A stretch of DNA of 64,000 nucleotides from CBDCTM01 sp965222005 (lineage in GTDB: Bacteria > Bacteroidota > Bacteroidia > Chitinophagales > Saprospiraceae), in NCBI GenBank assembly GCA_965222005.1, contig OZ244935.1, positions 5,456,001-5,520,000 on the forward strand, in the 5' to 3' direction. Below are positions 17,604 to 26,132 of the stretch, piece after piece. A program made the position numbers and the translations under genes. Numbering within the stretch: position 1 is the first letter of the stretch; each line of letters begins with the position of its first letter. The notes under the pieces were generated by a model. The model had not been told where the DNA came from. It made no database searches and worked only from the letters and a program-made list of their open reading frames with translations.

Positions 17604-18176
17604 ATGAAGTCTTTCCCCTTGTTCACAATCCTTGCTCTGATGGTCACTTTGGTACTGTCTTGCAATAATGCGCCAAGTAATCAAACGACCACTACTGCTA
17701 CTACTTCGCCCGCTGATGAGCCTGTATTAACCGGGCAGTCCGGCGTGGTGGATGAGCTTTCGGAAAAAAACATTCTGCATGTAGCTCTGGGCTCCAAAGA
17801 TCACTCAACATTGGTAGCTGCTGTCAAAGCTGCCGAGCTGGCTGATGTGCTTACCAATGCCGGGCCGCTCACGGTATTTGCTCCTACCAACGAAGCCTTC
17901 GATAAGCTCCCCGAAGGCACGGTGGACAATTTGCTGAAGCCGGAAAATAAAGCAACATTGGCCCACATCATCAAATACCACGCAGCTCCCGGCAAGTATG
18001 ATTCGGGCAATATCCGTGGAGTGATGGGCATTGGCCAGGCTACTGGTGATAAGGTAAAGGTAGAAACAAAGGATGGCGTCACCACCGTAAATGGTGCCAA
18101 AGTACTGGCTTCTGTAGAAGCATCCAATGGCGTCGTTCATGTCATTGATCAAGTGCTATTGCCGCCAGAGCAATAA
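17604..18176 (+). CDS. Fasciclin-domain (FAS1) lipoprotein
   Basis: A 190-residue protein with a lipoprotein signal ending VTLVLSC (lipid Cys20) and a Thr/Ser-rich linker. A single FAS1 domain covers about residues 48-188: the H1 motif TVFAPTNEAFDKLPEGT and the C-terminal H2-like NGVVHVIDQVLLP are both clear. FAS1 domains mediate adhesion or carbohydrate/protein contacts at the cell surface. It is transcribed divergently from the 335/1032-residue operon, and the next gene in the same direction (18364) is also secreted. The 182-bp divergent spacer holds a small CACAGGC/GCCTGTG hairpin at 17482-17499. Confidence 0.92.
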   Translation: MKSFPLFTILALMVTLVLSCNNAPSNQTTTTATTSPADEPVLTGQSGVVDELSEKNILHVALGSKDHSTLVAAVKAAELADVLTNAGPLTVFAPTNEAFDKLPEGTVDNLLKPENKATLAHIIKYHAAPGKYDSGNIRGVMGIGQATGDKVKVETKDGVTTVNGAKVLASVEASNGVVHVIDQVLLPPEQ

Positions 18177-18363
18177 ACTTTGGCGAGTAGCCAGATAGCT
18201 ACTTACACAGCAGAAGGTCTTTTATTTATCTTATCTATACTTCAAGCCGCCAAGTTTTGTGTGTAGGCATAAGACTTGGCAAAGCCCGGTATAAAATCTG
18301 GTTAATAATTTCGGATTAAGGATAAAAACTAATACCTTACTACTTCACCAAACCCTGATTTCC

Positions 18364-19164
18364 ATGGAAAACCTGAGTATTAAATCGTTGCTGTGCACCA
18401 TTTGTATGGCCATGCTGCTTTCTACCACCCTCTTTGCCCAGGAGAAAGAAAAAGAAAAGGGCGACTTTTACCTTGTAAACATCGAATATGTTAGCCCTGA
18501 AAACAGGGCTGAGTATGTAAAGTGGGGAGAAGAATTCAAAGCACTCGCTGCAAAAACGAACTTTCGCAATTTCTATGTCACCAGTGACATGGAAGCCTTT
18601 TACTACGTCTGGAATGTAGGGCAGGAAAAAGACGCTGTGGCCGCATTCTATCAGGAATGGAATGAATGGACCAAGGCAAATCCGGGAGCGGATGAAATGT
18701 ACAAAAAGTACAGCCATACCATGTCGCACATGAAAACAGAGCTTTGGCGCAAAGATGTTGTCAATTCCTATCAACCAAAAGGATATCAATCAGATGGCGC
18801 CAACACTTACACCCGGAATTTTACAGGTTACCTGAAGCCTGGAAATGGAAAGGCTGTTAACGAACTTTTGAAGGAATATGTAGATGAATGGACTGCCAGA
18901 GGCATTTCCCAGCCGTATAACATTTACTGGAATATGATGGGTACTGAGCAGCCTTGTATGATGGTAGTCTCTTCCTACAAGGATCGGGAGGCCTGGATAG
19001 CCGAACGCAAAGAAGTTATGGAAAAAATTGGCAAAGAAAAACTGGAAGCCTGGGACATGCGCTGGAATAAGCTGCTCCGTAAAATGGAAACCCGTGAAAT
19101 GTATCCGCGAATGGATCTTAGCCATCTAAAATCTCCTGTAGCTACCGCAACTTCTGACGAATAA
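18364..19164 (+). CDS. Secreted protein with two ABM-like repeats
   Basis: A 266-residue protein with a signal peptide (MENLSIKSLLC...STTLFAQ, cleavage about residue 25) and no lipobox or sorting domain, so it is probably periplasmic. The mature part appears to hold two related alpha+beta halves of about 100 residues. Each starts with a beta strand in which a long helix follows (YLVNIEYVSPENRAEYVKWGEEF and TGYLKPGNGKAVNELLKEY) and has a Trp/Tyr/Met-rich strand later (FYYVWNVG and CMMVVSSYKD). This resembles dimeric alpha/beta-barrel (NIPSNAP/ABM-like) folds. The assignment is structural inference and no activity can be named. Confidence 0.75.
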   Translation: MENLSIKSLLCTICMAMLLSTTLFAQEKEKEKGDFYLVNIEYVSPENRAEYVKWGEEFKALAAKTNFRNFYVTSDMEAFYYVWNVGQEKDAVAAFYQEWNEWTKANPGADEMYKKYSHTMSHMKTELWRKDVVNSYQPKGYQSDGANTYTRNFTGYLKPGNGKAVNELLKEYVDEWTARGISQPYNIYWNMMGTEQPCMMVVSSYKDREAWIAERKEVMEKIGKEKLEAWDMRWNKLLRKMETREMYPRMDLSHLKSPVATATSDE

Positions 19165-19187
19165 ATACCCCAAAGCTGAAAAACAGT

Positions 19188-19219
19188 AATGCCTTTCGCC
19201 ATTTTTGGCGAAAGGCATT
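19188..19219. terminator. Bidirectional terminator between convergent genes
   Basis: AATGCCTTTCGCC pairs perfectly over 13 bp with GGCGAAAGGCATT around ATTTTT and is followed by a T-rich stretch on the plus strand. It lies between the secreted ABM-like gene and glnN, which converge. Confidence 0.85.
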
Positions 19220-19254
19220 CTGCTTTTAAATTGGTCACTCAAAAAGCCTAAGAA

Positions 19255-21438
19255 TCACCTCGTAAACAACAGCTCGCGATACTTGATCAACGGCCATCGT
19301 TCATCATCCACCATCATTTCGAGTTCATCACAGTGAATGCGAATCTCTTCAAAAAACGGCTTCACTTTGCTGCAAAAAGCCTCTGCCTGCTTGTCGGCAT
19401 TATCAATTTTATTGGCTTTTCCGACAGCCTGGTTCATCGCATCTACTTTGGACTTGATCGCTGAGATGTGTTTGGATATTTGCTCAATGAGGTCGATTTG
19501 CTCTTTGGCCAACTTCCTGTAATTTTTGTCAAAAATCATTTTCAGTCCCCGAACATTTTCAATCAGAGTATTCTGGTAATTGACCGCCGTTGGCACTACG
19601 TGGTTGCGGGCAATATCACCCAGCACCCGCGCCTCGATCTGCAGACGCATCGTATATTCTTCCACTTCTATTTCGTGGCGCGCCTTCACTTCCCGGGCAC
19701 TCATCACCTCCATCTCCTCATAAAGCGCCAGTGCCGCCGGGCTCACCTTTACGTGCAACGCTGCAGGGGTAGTTTTATTATTGGAAAGGCCCCGCTTCTC
19801 AGCCTCGCGTTCCCAGGATTTGCTGTATCCGTCACCTTCAAACAAAATGGCTCGCGAAGTTTTGATATACTTTTTCAACACTTGCAATATCGCTTCCTGC
19901 TTGGCCATTTTTTTACCATCACGCAGCTTCTCAACGGCCAGTCGAAACTCCTTCAACTGCTTAGCCATTATCATGTTGAGTACAGTCATCGGGCTGGAGC
20001 AATTGGCAGAAGAGCCCACCGCACGGAACTCAAATTTATTGCCGGTAAAAGCAAAAGGCGAGGTGCGGTTGCGGTCTGTGTTATCCAGCAAAATTTCCGG
20101 AATCTTGCTCACTACATTGAGAGTACCGCTACCGTTGTTAGCACTGCTCTTTTTCCGGGAAGTGCTAACCAATTCGTCCAGCACTTCGCTCAACTGAGAG
20201 CCGATAAATACCGACACAATGGCCGGAGGTGCCTCATTGGCTCCAAGCCGGTGGTCGTTGCCAGCAGTAGCGATGGAAGCACGCAGCAGTTCTTCATAGG
20301 TGTTGACCGCTTTGATGGTGTTGACAAAAAAGGTGAGAAACTGAAGATTGCTCTGTGGCGTACGGCCGGGGCTCAATAAATTGACCCCTGTATCTGTGGC
20401 AAGCGACCAGTTGTTGTGTTTTCCCGATCCATTGATACCGGCAAATGGCTTTTCGTGCATCAACACTTTGAAGTGATGCCGTGCTGCCACTTTGCCCATA
20501 ATGTCCATCAGTAAGGAATTGTGATCGACTGCCAGATTGACCTCTTCGAATAGTGGCGCTAACTCGAATTGATTAGGAGCCACCTCATTGTGGCGGGTTT
20601 TTACGGGAATGCCAAGCTTCATACACTCCAGTTCCAGGTCGCGCATGTAGGCCATTGCCCTTTCGGGAATAGAGCCAAAATAGTGATCGTCCAACTGCTG
20701 GCCTTTGGCTGGGGCATGCCCCAGCAAGGTACGACCTGCCAGCATGATGTCAGGTCGCGCTGCCGCCAGGGCTTTGTCCACCAAAAAATATTCCTGCTCC
20801 CAGCCAAGCGTCGCAAACACTTTTTTGACTTTCGGGTCAAAATATTTAGCCACCTTCGTAGCCTCCCGGTCTATGGCGTGCAAGGTTTTGAGCAGAGGTG
20901 TTTTGTAATCCAGGGCTTCGCCTGTGTAGGACACAAATATGGTAGGAATACACAAAGTGGTGCCGTATATGAATGCGGGTGAGCTGGGATCCCAGGCGGT
21001 ATAACCCCGCGCCTCAAAGGTGTTGCGGATACCACCGGAGGGAAAGCTGGAAGCATCGGGTTCTTGTTGGACCAATTGGTCGCCGCCAAATTTTTCAATC
21101 GCTCCGCCCCCGCCGATGGGCTCAAAAAAAGCGTCGTGCTTTTCGGCTGTAGCACCTGTAAGAGGCTGAAACCAGTGGGTGTAATGGGTGGCCCCTTTGG
21201 AGATGGACCATTCCTTCATACCTACTGCTACCTGATCGGCCATTTTTCGGTCGATGCGGCTGCCATGTTCGATGGCGCTTAGTACATTTTTGTAGGCTTC
21301 TTTTGTCAGAAACTGCCTCATAGCATCCTGATTGAACACGTTGGTGCCAAAGAGTTCGGAACGCCTTTTAGTTTCCTCAATAATCACCGGCTGCCGGTCG
21401 ATTACTTCTTTGAGAATGTGAAATCGGAGTGTTGACAT
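19255..21438 (-). CDS. glnN: Glutamine synthetase type III
   Basis: A 727-residue enzyme that makes glutamine from glutamate, ammonia and ATP in the cytoplasm, the main ammonia-assimilation step in many Bacteroidota. Its length and N-terminal motifs (RSELFGTNVFNQDAM, HWFQPLTGATAEKHDAF) are those of the GSIII class and not of GlnA. Core catalytic segments are present: GWEQEYFLVD, RHNEVAPNQFELAP, HEKPFAGINGSGKHNNWS and RTSPFAFTGNKFEFRAVGSS. The C-terminal 150 residues are helical as usual. It follows the glucanotransferase gene in the same direction with a 118-bp gap, so it probably has its own promoter. Confidence 0.97.
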   Translation of the reverse strand: MSTLRFHILKEVIDRQPVIIEETKRRSELFGTNVFNQDAMRQFLTKEAYKNVLSAIEHGSRIDRKMADQVAVGMKEWSISKGATHYTHWFQPLTGATAEKHDAFFEPIGGGGAIEKFGGDQLVQQEPDASSFPSGGIRNTFEARGYTAWDPSSPAFIYGTTLCIPTIFVSYTGEALDYKTPLLKTLHAIDREATKVAKYFDPKVKKVFATLGWEQEYFLVDKALAAARPDIMLAGRTLLGHAPAKGQQLDDHYFGSIPERAMAYMRDLELECMKLGIPVKTRHNEVAPNQFELAPLFEEVNLAVDHNSLLMDIMGKVAARHHFKVLMHEKPFAGINGSGKHNNWSLATDTGVNLLSPGRTPQSNLQFLTFFVNTIKAVNTYEELLRASIATAGNDHRLGANEAPPAIVSVFIGSQLSEVLDELVSTSRKKSSANNGSGTLNVVSKIPEILLDNTDRNRTSPFAFTGNKFEFRAVGSSANCSSPMTVLNMIMAKQLKEFRLAVEKLRDGKKMAKQEAILQVLKKYIKTSRAILFEGDGYSKSWEREAEKRGLSNNKTTPAALHVKVSPAALALYEEMEVMSAREVKARHEIEVEEYTMRLQIEARVLGDIARNHVVPTAVNYQNTLIENVRGLKMIFDKNYRKLAKEQIDLIEQISKHISAIKSKVDAMNQAVGKANKIDNADKQAEAFCSKVKPFFEEIRIHCDELEMMVDDERWPLIKYRELLFTR

Positions 21439-21556
21439 AGAAGATCGGATTTGAGTTTGCTTAAAGAAAGTGCAAACATACGCATCTATTTTTTTGGATA
21501 CTCAATCAGAGGAAGGGATTTTTAATAGAAAATTAATAGAAAATTTACCAGCAGGC

Positions 21557-24358
21557 TCATTCGTCCCGCCCCGCCTCTTGCAACATCCCTTTTAGCTGAT
21601 CATTGAAGCTGCTTGCTTTGAGCATATCTTCCAACCTCAAATGCATCCGATAGCGCCAGTAATGCTGTGGATTGGCAGGCACATTGATACGCTCGGCGGC
21701 CGGATCATCCCTGCGGAGAGCTTCACTCATAGCCAGCAAATCCTGCAGAGCAAATACCACCCACATGGCCGGGCCATGCAACTGCTGACGCAAAATGGCC
21801 TCCGCCAGCCAGGCTTCGCACTGCTCAGGACATAGGCCTTCCCTGCCCAACTCTTTGTTGTAGAATCGCTGAATCTGCGCCCAATCGCTCTGCTGCCACC
21901 ACAAACGCAGCGGTGCCATATCGTGCGTGGAAGGGCTGCATACCGATGTGTAGGGAATATCTTCCGGCTGGAGAAATTCCGTTTGCGGATTTTTACTCAT
22001 CCGCTGTATCTCGAGGCTTAATATCCCCAAATCCTTCATCACACCCGGCACACAAGCAGGCACCATGCCGAGGTCTTCGCCACAGATGAGCATATTGGTG
22101 GCCGATTTGATGGCTGGCAATTTGCGCATCGCCTCTTCCTTCCACAAGGCCTCTTGCCGTTCATAAAAATAGTGTTGATACAAGGCGTCCAGCTGATGTC
22201 GGGTGACGGAATCGAGTGCTTTGAAGGAGGGTGTTTTTTGAAAATCAATACGGGGATGCAGCAACTGCCCTTTCGACCCTGGCTCTTCGAAAAAAAGCAC
22301 ATTGCTGATCAATGTGTACAGCCGGTCTTGGAGAAAGAGCTGGTCCTTATTGGAATTTTCACCAAAAAAGGCTGCCACTTTCCGCTGGGTATCGAAGGCT
22401 TTACGAAAGCGAAAATATCCTTCTCTTCTTTTCTCCAAAAAGTGCTGCTTTACAAAAGAAGCCTCTTCACCAAATTGCTCATCGATCAGCCATTCGGGCA
22501 GAAAGGGTTGGCAGAATCGCTCACGGTCAAAGGGAATGCCCCGCTCGGCAAACTCCCGTATTTCCACCGGCAAGGCAGGTTGGAAGCGCCCCATAGTCCC
22601 CTGCACCTGCTCGACAGGAATTTCCCAAATCCGGAAAAAGCCGAGGATGTGATCGATCCGAAAAGCATCAAAATAATGAGACAGTTGTCGAAGTCGCTGT
22701 TGCCACCATTGATAACCGTCTTTGGCCATCGCCTCCCAATTGTAGGTCGGGAATCCCCAATTTTGGCCAATTTCTGAAAAAGGATCGGGTGGTGCGCCTG
22801 CCTGGCTATTCATATTATAAAGCTGTGGTGCCACCCAGGCATCCACACTGTGGCGGTAGATGCCGATAGGAATATCGCCCTTCAGCACAACTCCCTTGCG
22901 GCGGGCATAGCTGGCCGCCTGCCTGAGCTGCCGATCGAGGTGATATTGCAAAAAATAGTAAAATGCGATATCGCTGAAGAGCTTTCCTTTGAGATCGACG
23001 GCTTTTTTGAGCCGACCGACGGTGAAGCGCTTGTCCGTCTTCCAGCACTGAAAATTGGCTGTACCGTTTTGATCTCGCAGCACACAAAACCAAGCATATG
23101 GCTGGAGCCAATGTGCATTGTCTTGCAGGTATTTTACGAAATCTGTCTTTTTTAAAAAGTGTGCTTTGGTAGCTTCAAAAATTTGGCGGGCCAACGTCAG
23201 TTTTATGGTCAACACTGCCTCATAATCTACTTCCGGTAAGCCATTGAGCTTCCGGCGAAGCTTCGAATACTCCTTTTTATCCATCACCTTTTCACTTCCT
23301 TCAATACCTTCCAGATTGAGGTATTGAGGGTGCAAAGCAAATACCGAGATGGCAGCATAAGGGTAGGAATCGATCCAGTTTTTTTGCGCAATGGTATCGT
23401 TGACGGGCAATATCTGCACCATTTTCATACCTACCTTGTGTGCCCAGTCCACCAATTTTTTGAGGTCAGTGAACTCCCCCACCCCCAGGCTTTTGGCCGT
23501 CCGAAGTGAAAAGACGGGGATCGCTACGCCTGCTCCTTTCCACGCCCCATCAGGCTGATTGAAGTATTCATCCGTTTGTTGGATGAGGTGCGCTTCAACG
23601 GGTAGCTGGCTTAGGTCCAACACGCGGTTTGGGCCGGCCTCTAGCTGCAAAAGCTGTTTGGAGGAGGTATCGAAAATACCATATTTATATTCGATGCGTT
23701 TCGTGCCGGGATTGGGCAAAGTGACCGACCAGAGTGGGTGGCCTTCATTGCTCAGCAAGAGTGCCTGCTTCCCTTGCCAATTCCGCAGGATGGGGATACT
23801 GCCGAGCAGACATAGCCGCTGACCGGCCTTGATCTGCGCACAGCGAATTTGAAAGCGAAGGAATTGGCGCTCGCGATCTAAAGCAGGTGTTTTTGTTTTG
23901 AATCGGTCTGCCTTAAAAATTTGCTCAAAAGCGGCACAGTAAAAGGCATTTTCGCTGTGATGCTTGCTGCGCCAACAATCCTGCAATACGATATGCAGCG
24001 TATCGTTTTCCGAAAAATCCAACGCTCTGACAGCACCCCAATCCTGGTCCAGCACTTGATTATCGGCGCTGATTAACAGATAGCGATACTCGAAAGAGGA
24101 AATATGAACCGGCACATCCAGGCTCAAGCCCCAATGGCCATCGGTGAGGTATTGAAGTTGCAGCGCATACTTGGGGTTCCATTCGCCCAGCTCTGGCAAG
24201 GAGCCAACCAACGCGATATACTGCCCCCATTGAGTATGATAATGTATGCGAAAGCTGAGTTTCAAAGCTGGTTTGGTTCGTTTGAAAGAGGGTAAAAGTA
24301 CAAAAGTAGCCTGGCTTTTACAGCAATCAAACTCAGCCTTCTGTTTGGCATCTACCAT
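21557..24358 (-). CDS. malQ: 4-alpha-glucanotransferase (GH77) with two N-terminal CBM20 domains
   Basis: A 933-residue cytoplasmic enzyme that transfers alpha-1,4-glucan chains in glycogen/maltodextrin metabolism. Two starch-binding CBM20 modules come first (about residues 35-130, LVGSLPELGEWNP, and 150-245, LLGSIPILRNWQGK), then the GH77 barrel from about 275. Catalytic residues are in FDAFRIDHILGF (nucleophile Asp, about 567), ICGEDLGMVP (acid/base Glu, about 760) and PSTHDMAPLR (Asp, about 811). CBM20-CBM20-GH77 is the DPE2-like layout also seen in plants, protists and Bacteroidota, and it acts on larger glycans. The start could be an internal Met, but the chosen ATG gives little extra sequence. 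The gene lies downstream of the cytochrome gene, 58 bp apart. Confidence 0.95.
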   Translation of the reverse strand: MVDAKQKAEFDCCKSQATFVLLPSFKRTKPALKLSFRIHYHTQWGQYIALVGSLPELGEWNPKYALQLQYLTDGHWGLSLDVPVHISSFEYRYLLISADNQVLDQDWGAVRALDFSENDTLHIVLQDCWRSKHHSENAFYCAAFEQIFKADRFKTKTPALDRERQFLRFQIRCAQIKAGQRLCLLGSIPILRNWQGKQALLLSNEGHPLWSVTLPNPGTKRIEYKYGIFDTSSKQLLQLEAGPNRVLDLSQLPVEAHLIQQTDEYFNQPDGAWKGAGVAIPVFSLRTAKSLGVGEFTDLKKLVDWAHKVGMKMVQILPVNDTIAQKNWIDSYPYAAISVFALHPQYLNLEGIEGSEKVMDKKEYSKLRRKLNGLPEVDYEAVLTIKLTLARQIFEATKAHFLKKTDFVKYLQDNAHWLQPYAWFCVLRDQNGTANFQCWKTDKRFTVGRLKKAVDLKGKLFSDIAFYYFLQYHLDRQLRQAASYARRKGVVLKGDIPIGIYRHSVDAWVAPQLYNMNSQAGAPPDPFSEIGQNWGFPTYNWEAMAKDGYQWWQQRLRQLSHYFDAFRIDHILGFFRIWEIPVEQVQGTMGRFQPALPVEIREFAERGIPFDRERFCQPFLPEWLIDEQFGEEASFVKQHFLEKRREGYFRFRKAFDTQRKVAAFFGENSNKDQLFLQDRLYTLISNVLFFEEPGSKGQLLHPRIDFQKTPSFKALDSVTRHQLDALYQHYFYERQEALWKEEAMRKLPAIKSATNMLICGEDLGMVPACVPGVMKDLGILSLEIQRMSKNPQTEFLQPEDIPYTSVCSPSTHDMAPLRLWWQQSDWAQIQRFYNKELGREGLCPEQCEAWLAEAILRQQLHGPAMWVVFALQDLLAMSEALRRDDPAAERINVPANPQHYWRYRMHLRLEDMLKASSFNDQLKGMLQEAGRDE

Positions 24359-24416
24359 TTTGCCAGCTCTTCCGCATTGGAACAGGGATTTGGATAGAGC
24401 AAAGCCAACAGCACCC

Positions 24417-25295
24417 CTACCAATTCAACTGAAAGCTTTCTTGTAAAATAGCTTTAATATCTTCTGTAAGAGGCAGGCTGGTAAGCGGGGCATCAAACGA
24501 AGCTCCGGAGCGAATCCACCATTCGATGAGCCGAATTTCTTCGTAGCTCATTGGATTTTTACCATCAGCCGGCATGTAATGCGAATCGCCGAATGGCAGG
24601 GTAATGGTTTCAAATAATTCGCTTTCCGAAGGATTCCCCGGCAGCAGCAGTTCGTGCTTTTCCGAGCTCTCCTGAATGGCCGCTTTGGAATGCAATTGCA
24701 CCTCGCCCTTTATTACCTCCTCGCCATGACAACGCGTACATTTTTGATTGAGTAAAGGCTGGATAATGTGGGTGTACACCACCACCGACTCTTTAGGCAG
24801 TGCAGACAAATCGAGAGGTTCTGCATCGTATTGTATTCCAAATAAACCTGCCAGCGGCGCCGGGGCATATTGCCACAAGAAATTAGGCCCCCGGCTTAGC
24901 TCACCTCCTAAATGGCCGGCCCACAAAACTAAGGCTACCACACTGATTATCAATGCTTTATATATTGTCGTCTGCTGTTTTTTCTCTTTTTTGCCTATCC
25001 ACCAGATCAGGCTCGCCAATAGAGCTACCCCTATACCCGACCAGCGATGCAAAAAGAGGGTAGTAGAAGCATAGCCGGTATCGTAGGCGATCAACCAGCC
25101 TGCAATAGCAGCTGCGATTCCGCTGATAGCTGCCCACAGCCAAAGGTAGCGAAGGGCCGGTTGGAGCATTTGAAGGCCCCGCTTACGGCAAAGCCATTCC
25201 ATCAGCCCGGCTGCAAGGATCAGAGCGACGGGAAGATGAACAAGAAAAGGGTGAAAACGACCGAAGAAGAGAGTCCAGTTGGTTTGGAGGAGCAT
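24417..25295 (-). CDS. Membrane-anchored c-type cytochrome (DUF2231 plus PSC1-like heme domain)
   Basis: A 292-residue protein. Residues 1-130 contain four hydrophobic helices with the FHPFLVHLPVALIL motif of DUF2231 membrane proteins. Residues about 170-285 form a periplasmic cytochrome c domain with one heme site CTRCH (about residues 195-199), the 'LLNQKCTRCHG ... KGEVQLHS' context of planctomycete-type PSC1 domains, and a distal Met in HYMPADGKNPMS. It probably moves electrons at the inner membrane for a periplasmic oxidoreductase. In Bacteroidota this fusion is often found near sugar-oxidising or DUF1501/1549 genes, which are absent here. It starts the leftward run that includes malQ and glnN. 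Confidence 0.9.
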   Translation of the reverse strand: MLLQTNWTLFFGRFHPFLVHLPVALILAAGLMEWLCRKRGLQMLQPALRYLWLWAAISGIAAAIAGWLIAYDTGYASTTLFLHRWSGIGVALLASLIWWIGKKEKKQQTTIYKALIISVVALVLWAGHLGGELSRGPNFLWQYAPAPLAGLFGIQYDAEPLDLSALPKESVVVYTHIIQPLLNQKCTRCHGEEVIKGEVQLHSKAAIQESSEKHELLLPGNPSESELFETITLPFGDSHYMPADGKNPMSYEEIRLIEWWIRSGASFDAPLTSLPLTEDIKAILQESFQLNW

Positions 25296-25601
25296 GATGT
25301 GTAGTGTTTTGTTTGCTCAAATATAATGCAACGGTAGAAATAGAAGCTTGCTTTTTTTAAATTTTTTGTGTTTGTTTTGTTTATTTTAATAAAATTGTTA
25401 CATTTGCTGCTGGAAGCATATTTTGCGTAAAATTTCACTGCTGTTATTGCTACCCATTTGGTGAGCAGGACGGCTGATTGGCTAAAGGCCAGACAGCCGA
25501 GGAGGGTGGGTATATTTATTATATAAATTTTATCCCACCCATTATTGTTTATAGTTAATTTGGGCCAGTCGGCTGCCACATCCCGCCATCATGCCAGAAA
25601 T
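25296..25601. other. Intergenic region, no gene seen
   Basis: About 300 bp of A/T-rich sequence between two leftward genes. It should contain the promoter of the cytochrome gene. A weak inverted repeat (GGGTGGGTAT ... TATCCCACCC, about 25505-25542) near the DinB gene stop may act as that operon's terminator. Nothing else is recognisable. Confidence 0.5.
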
Positions 25602-26132
25602 CTATGTATTGCGTGCATTCAAATCTGCATCTCCATAAAAACGCAGATCTTCATCTTTCAACAATTTGGTGTACAAAGCGATCTGCCCTACATGGTAAGA
25701 ATAATGCTCCACCACATGCACCACGATACCAAAGCCCGTGAGTCGGAAGCCCTGTACCACTCGTTCATTCACAAGCGACTCTGTGCTCAGTTGTTTCACA
25801 ATAGCTACAGCCTGCTGCGTTACACCCGTGATCTTTTCCAATAAATCGGCTTTGCTCCAACCGCCGGAAGCTGCAAATTCTGCATCGCGCTGCCGCTCAT
25901 CTGCCGCTCCTCCCAGCCCAGAGAGGATATACTGACTAATATTGCCACAAAGATGTAAAAGCAAATTGCCAATGCTATTGGTCTGGTTGTTGGGCTTTTG
26001 CCAGAGCTCTTGCTCGCTGATCCGGGCCAGGCAATTGGCGATGCGTAGCGGATTTTCGTCCAGGTGCTTAATACAGCTTGCACAAAAGGTTTCGGCAATT
26101 AATTGCTGCTGTTTTTCAAAGTCTTCATTCAT
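25602..26132 (-). CDS. DinB-like / DUF1572-type four-helix protein
   Basis: A 176-residue cytoplasmic protein with the DinB-superfamily pattern: a helical bundle with metal-ligand histidines in GNLLLHLCGN (about residue 61) and the paired His residues of VVHVVEHYSYHVGQIALYTKLL (about residues 139-149). Such proteins are often metal-dependent thiol or bacillithiol transferases or detoxifying enzymes, but many have no known substrate. Its ATG overlaps the stop of the rhamnosidase gene by four bases (ATGA), so the two are translationally coupled. That pairing is unusual and gives no clear hint of substrate. Confidence 0.88.
   Translation of the reverse strand: MNEDFEKQQQLIAETFCASCIKHLDENPLRIANCLARISEQELWQKPNNQTNSIGNLLLHLCGNISQYILSGLGGAADERQRDAEFAASGGWSKADLLEKITGVTQQAVAIVKQLSTESLVNERVVQGFRLTGFGIVVHVVEHYSYHVGQIALYTKLLKDEDLRFYGDADLNARNT

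Noticed and set aside
19468..20379. 303-codon open frame on the plus strand
   Set aside because: It lies wholly antisense to glutamine synthetase III, and its translation is His/Arg/Phe-rich without any domain pattern.
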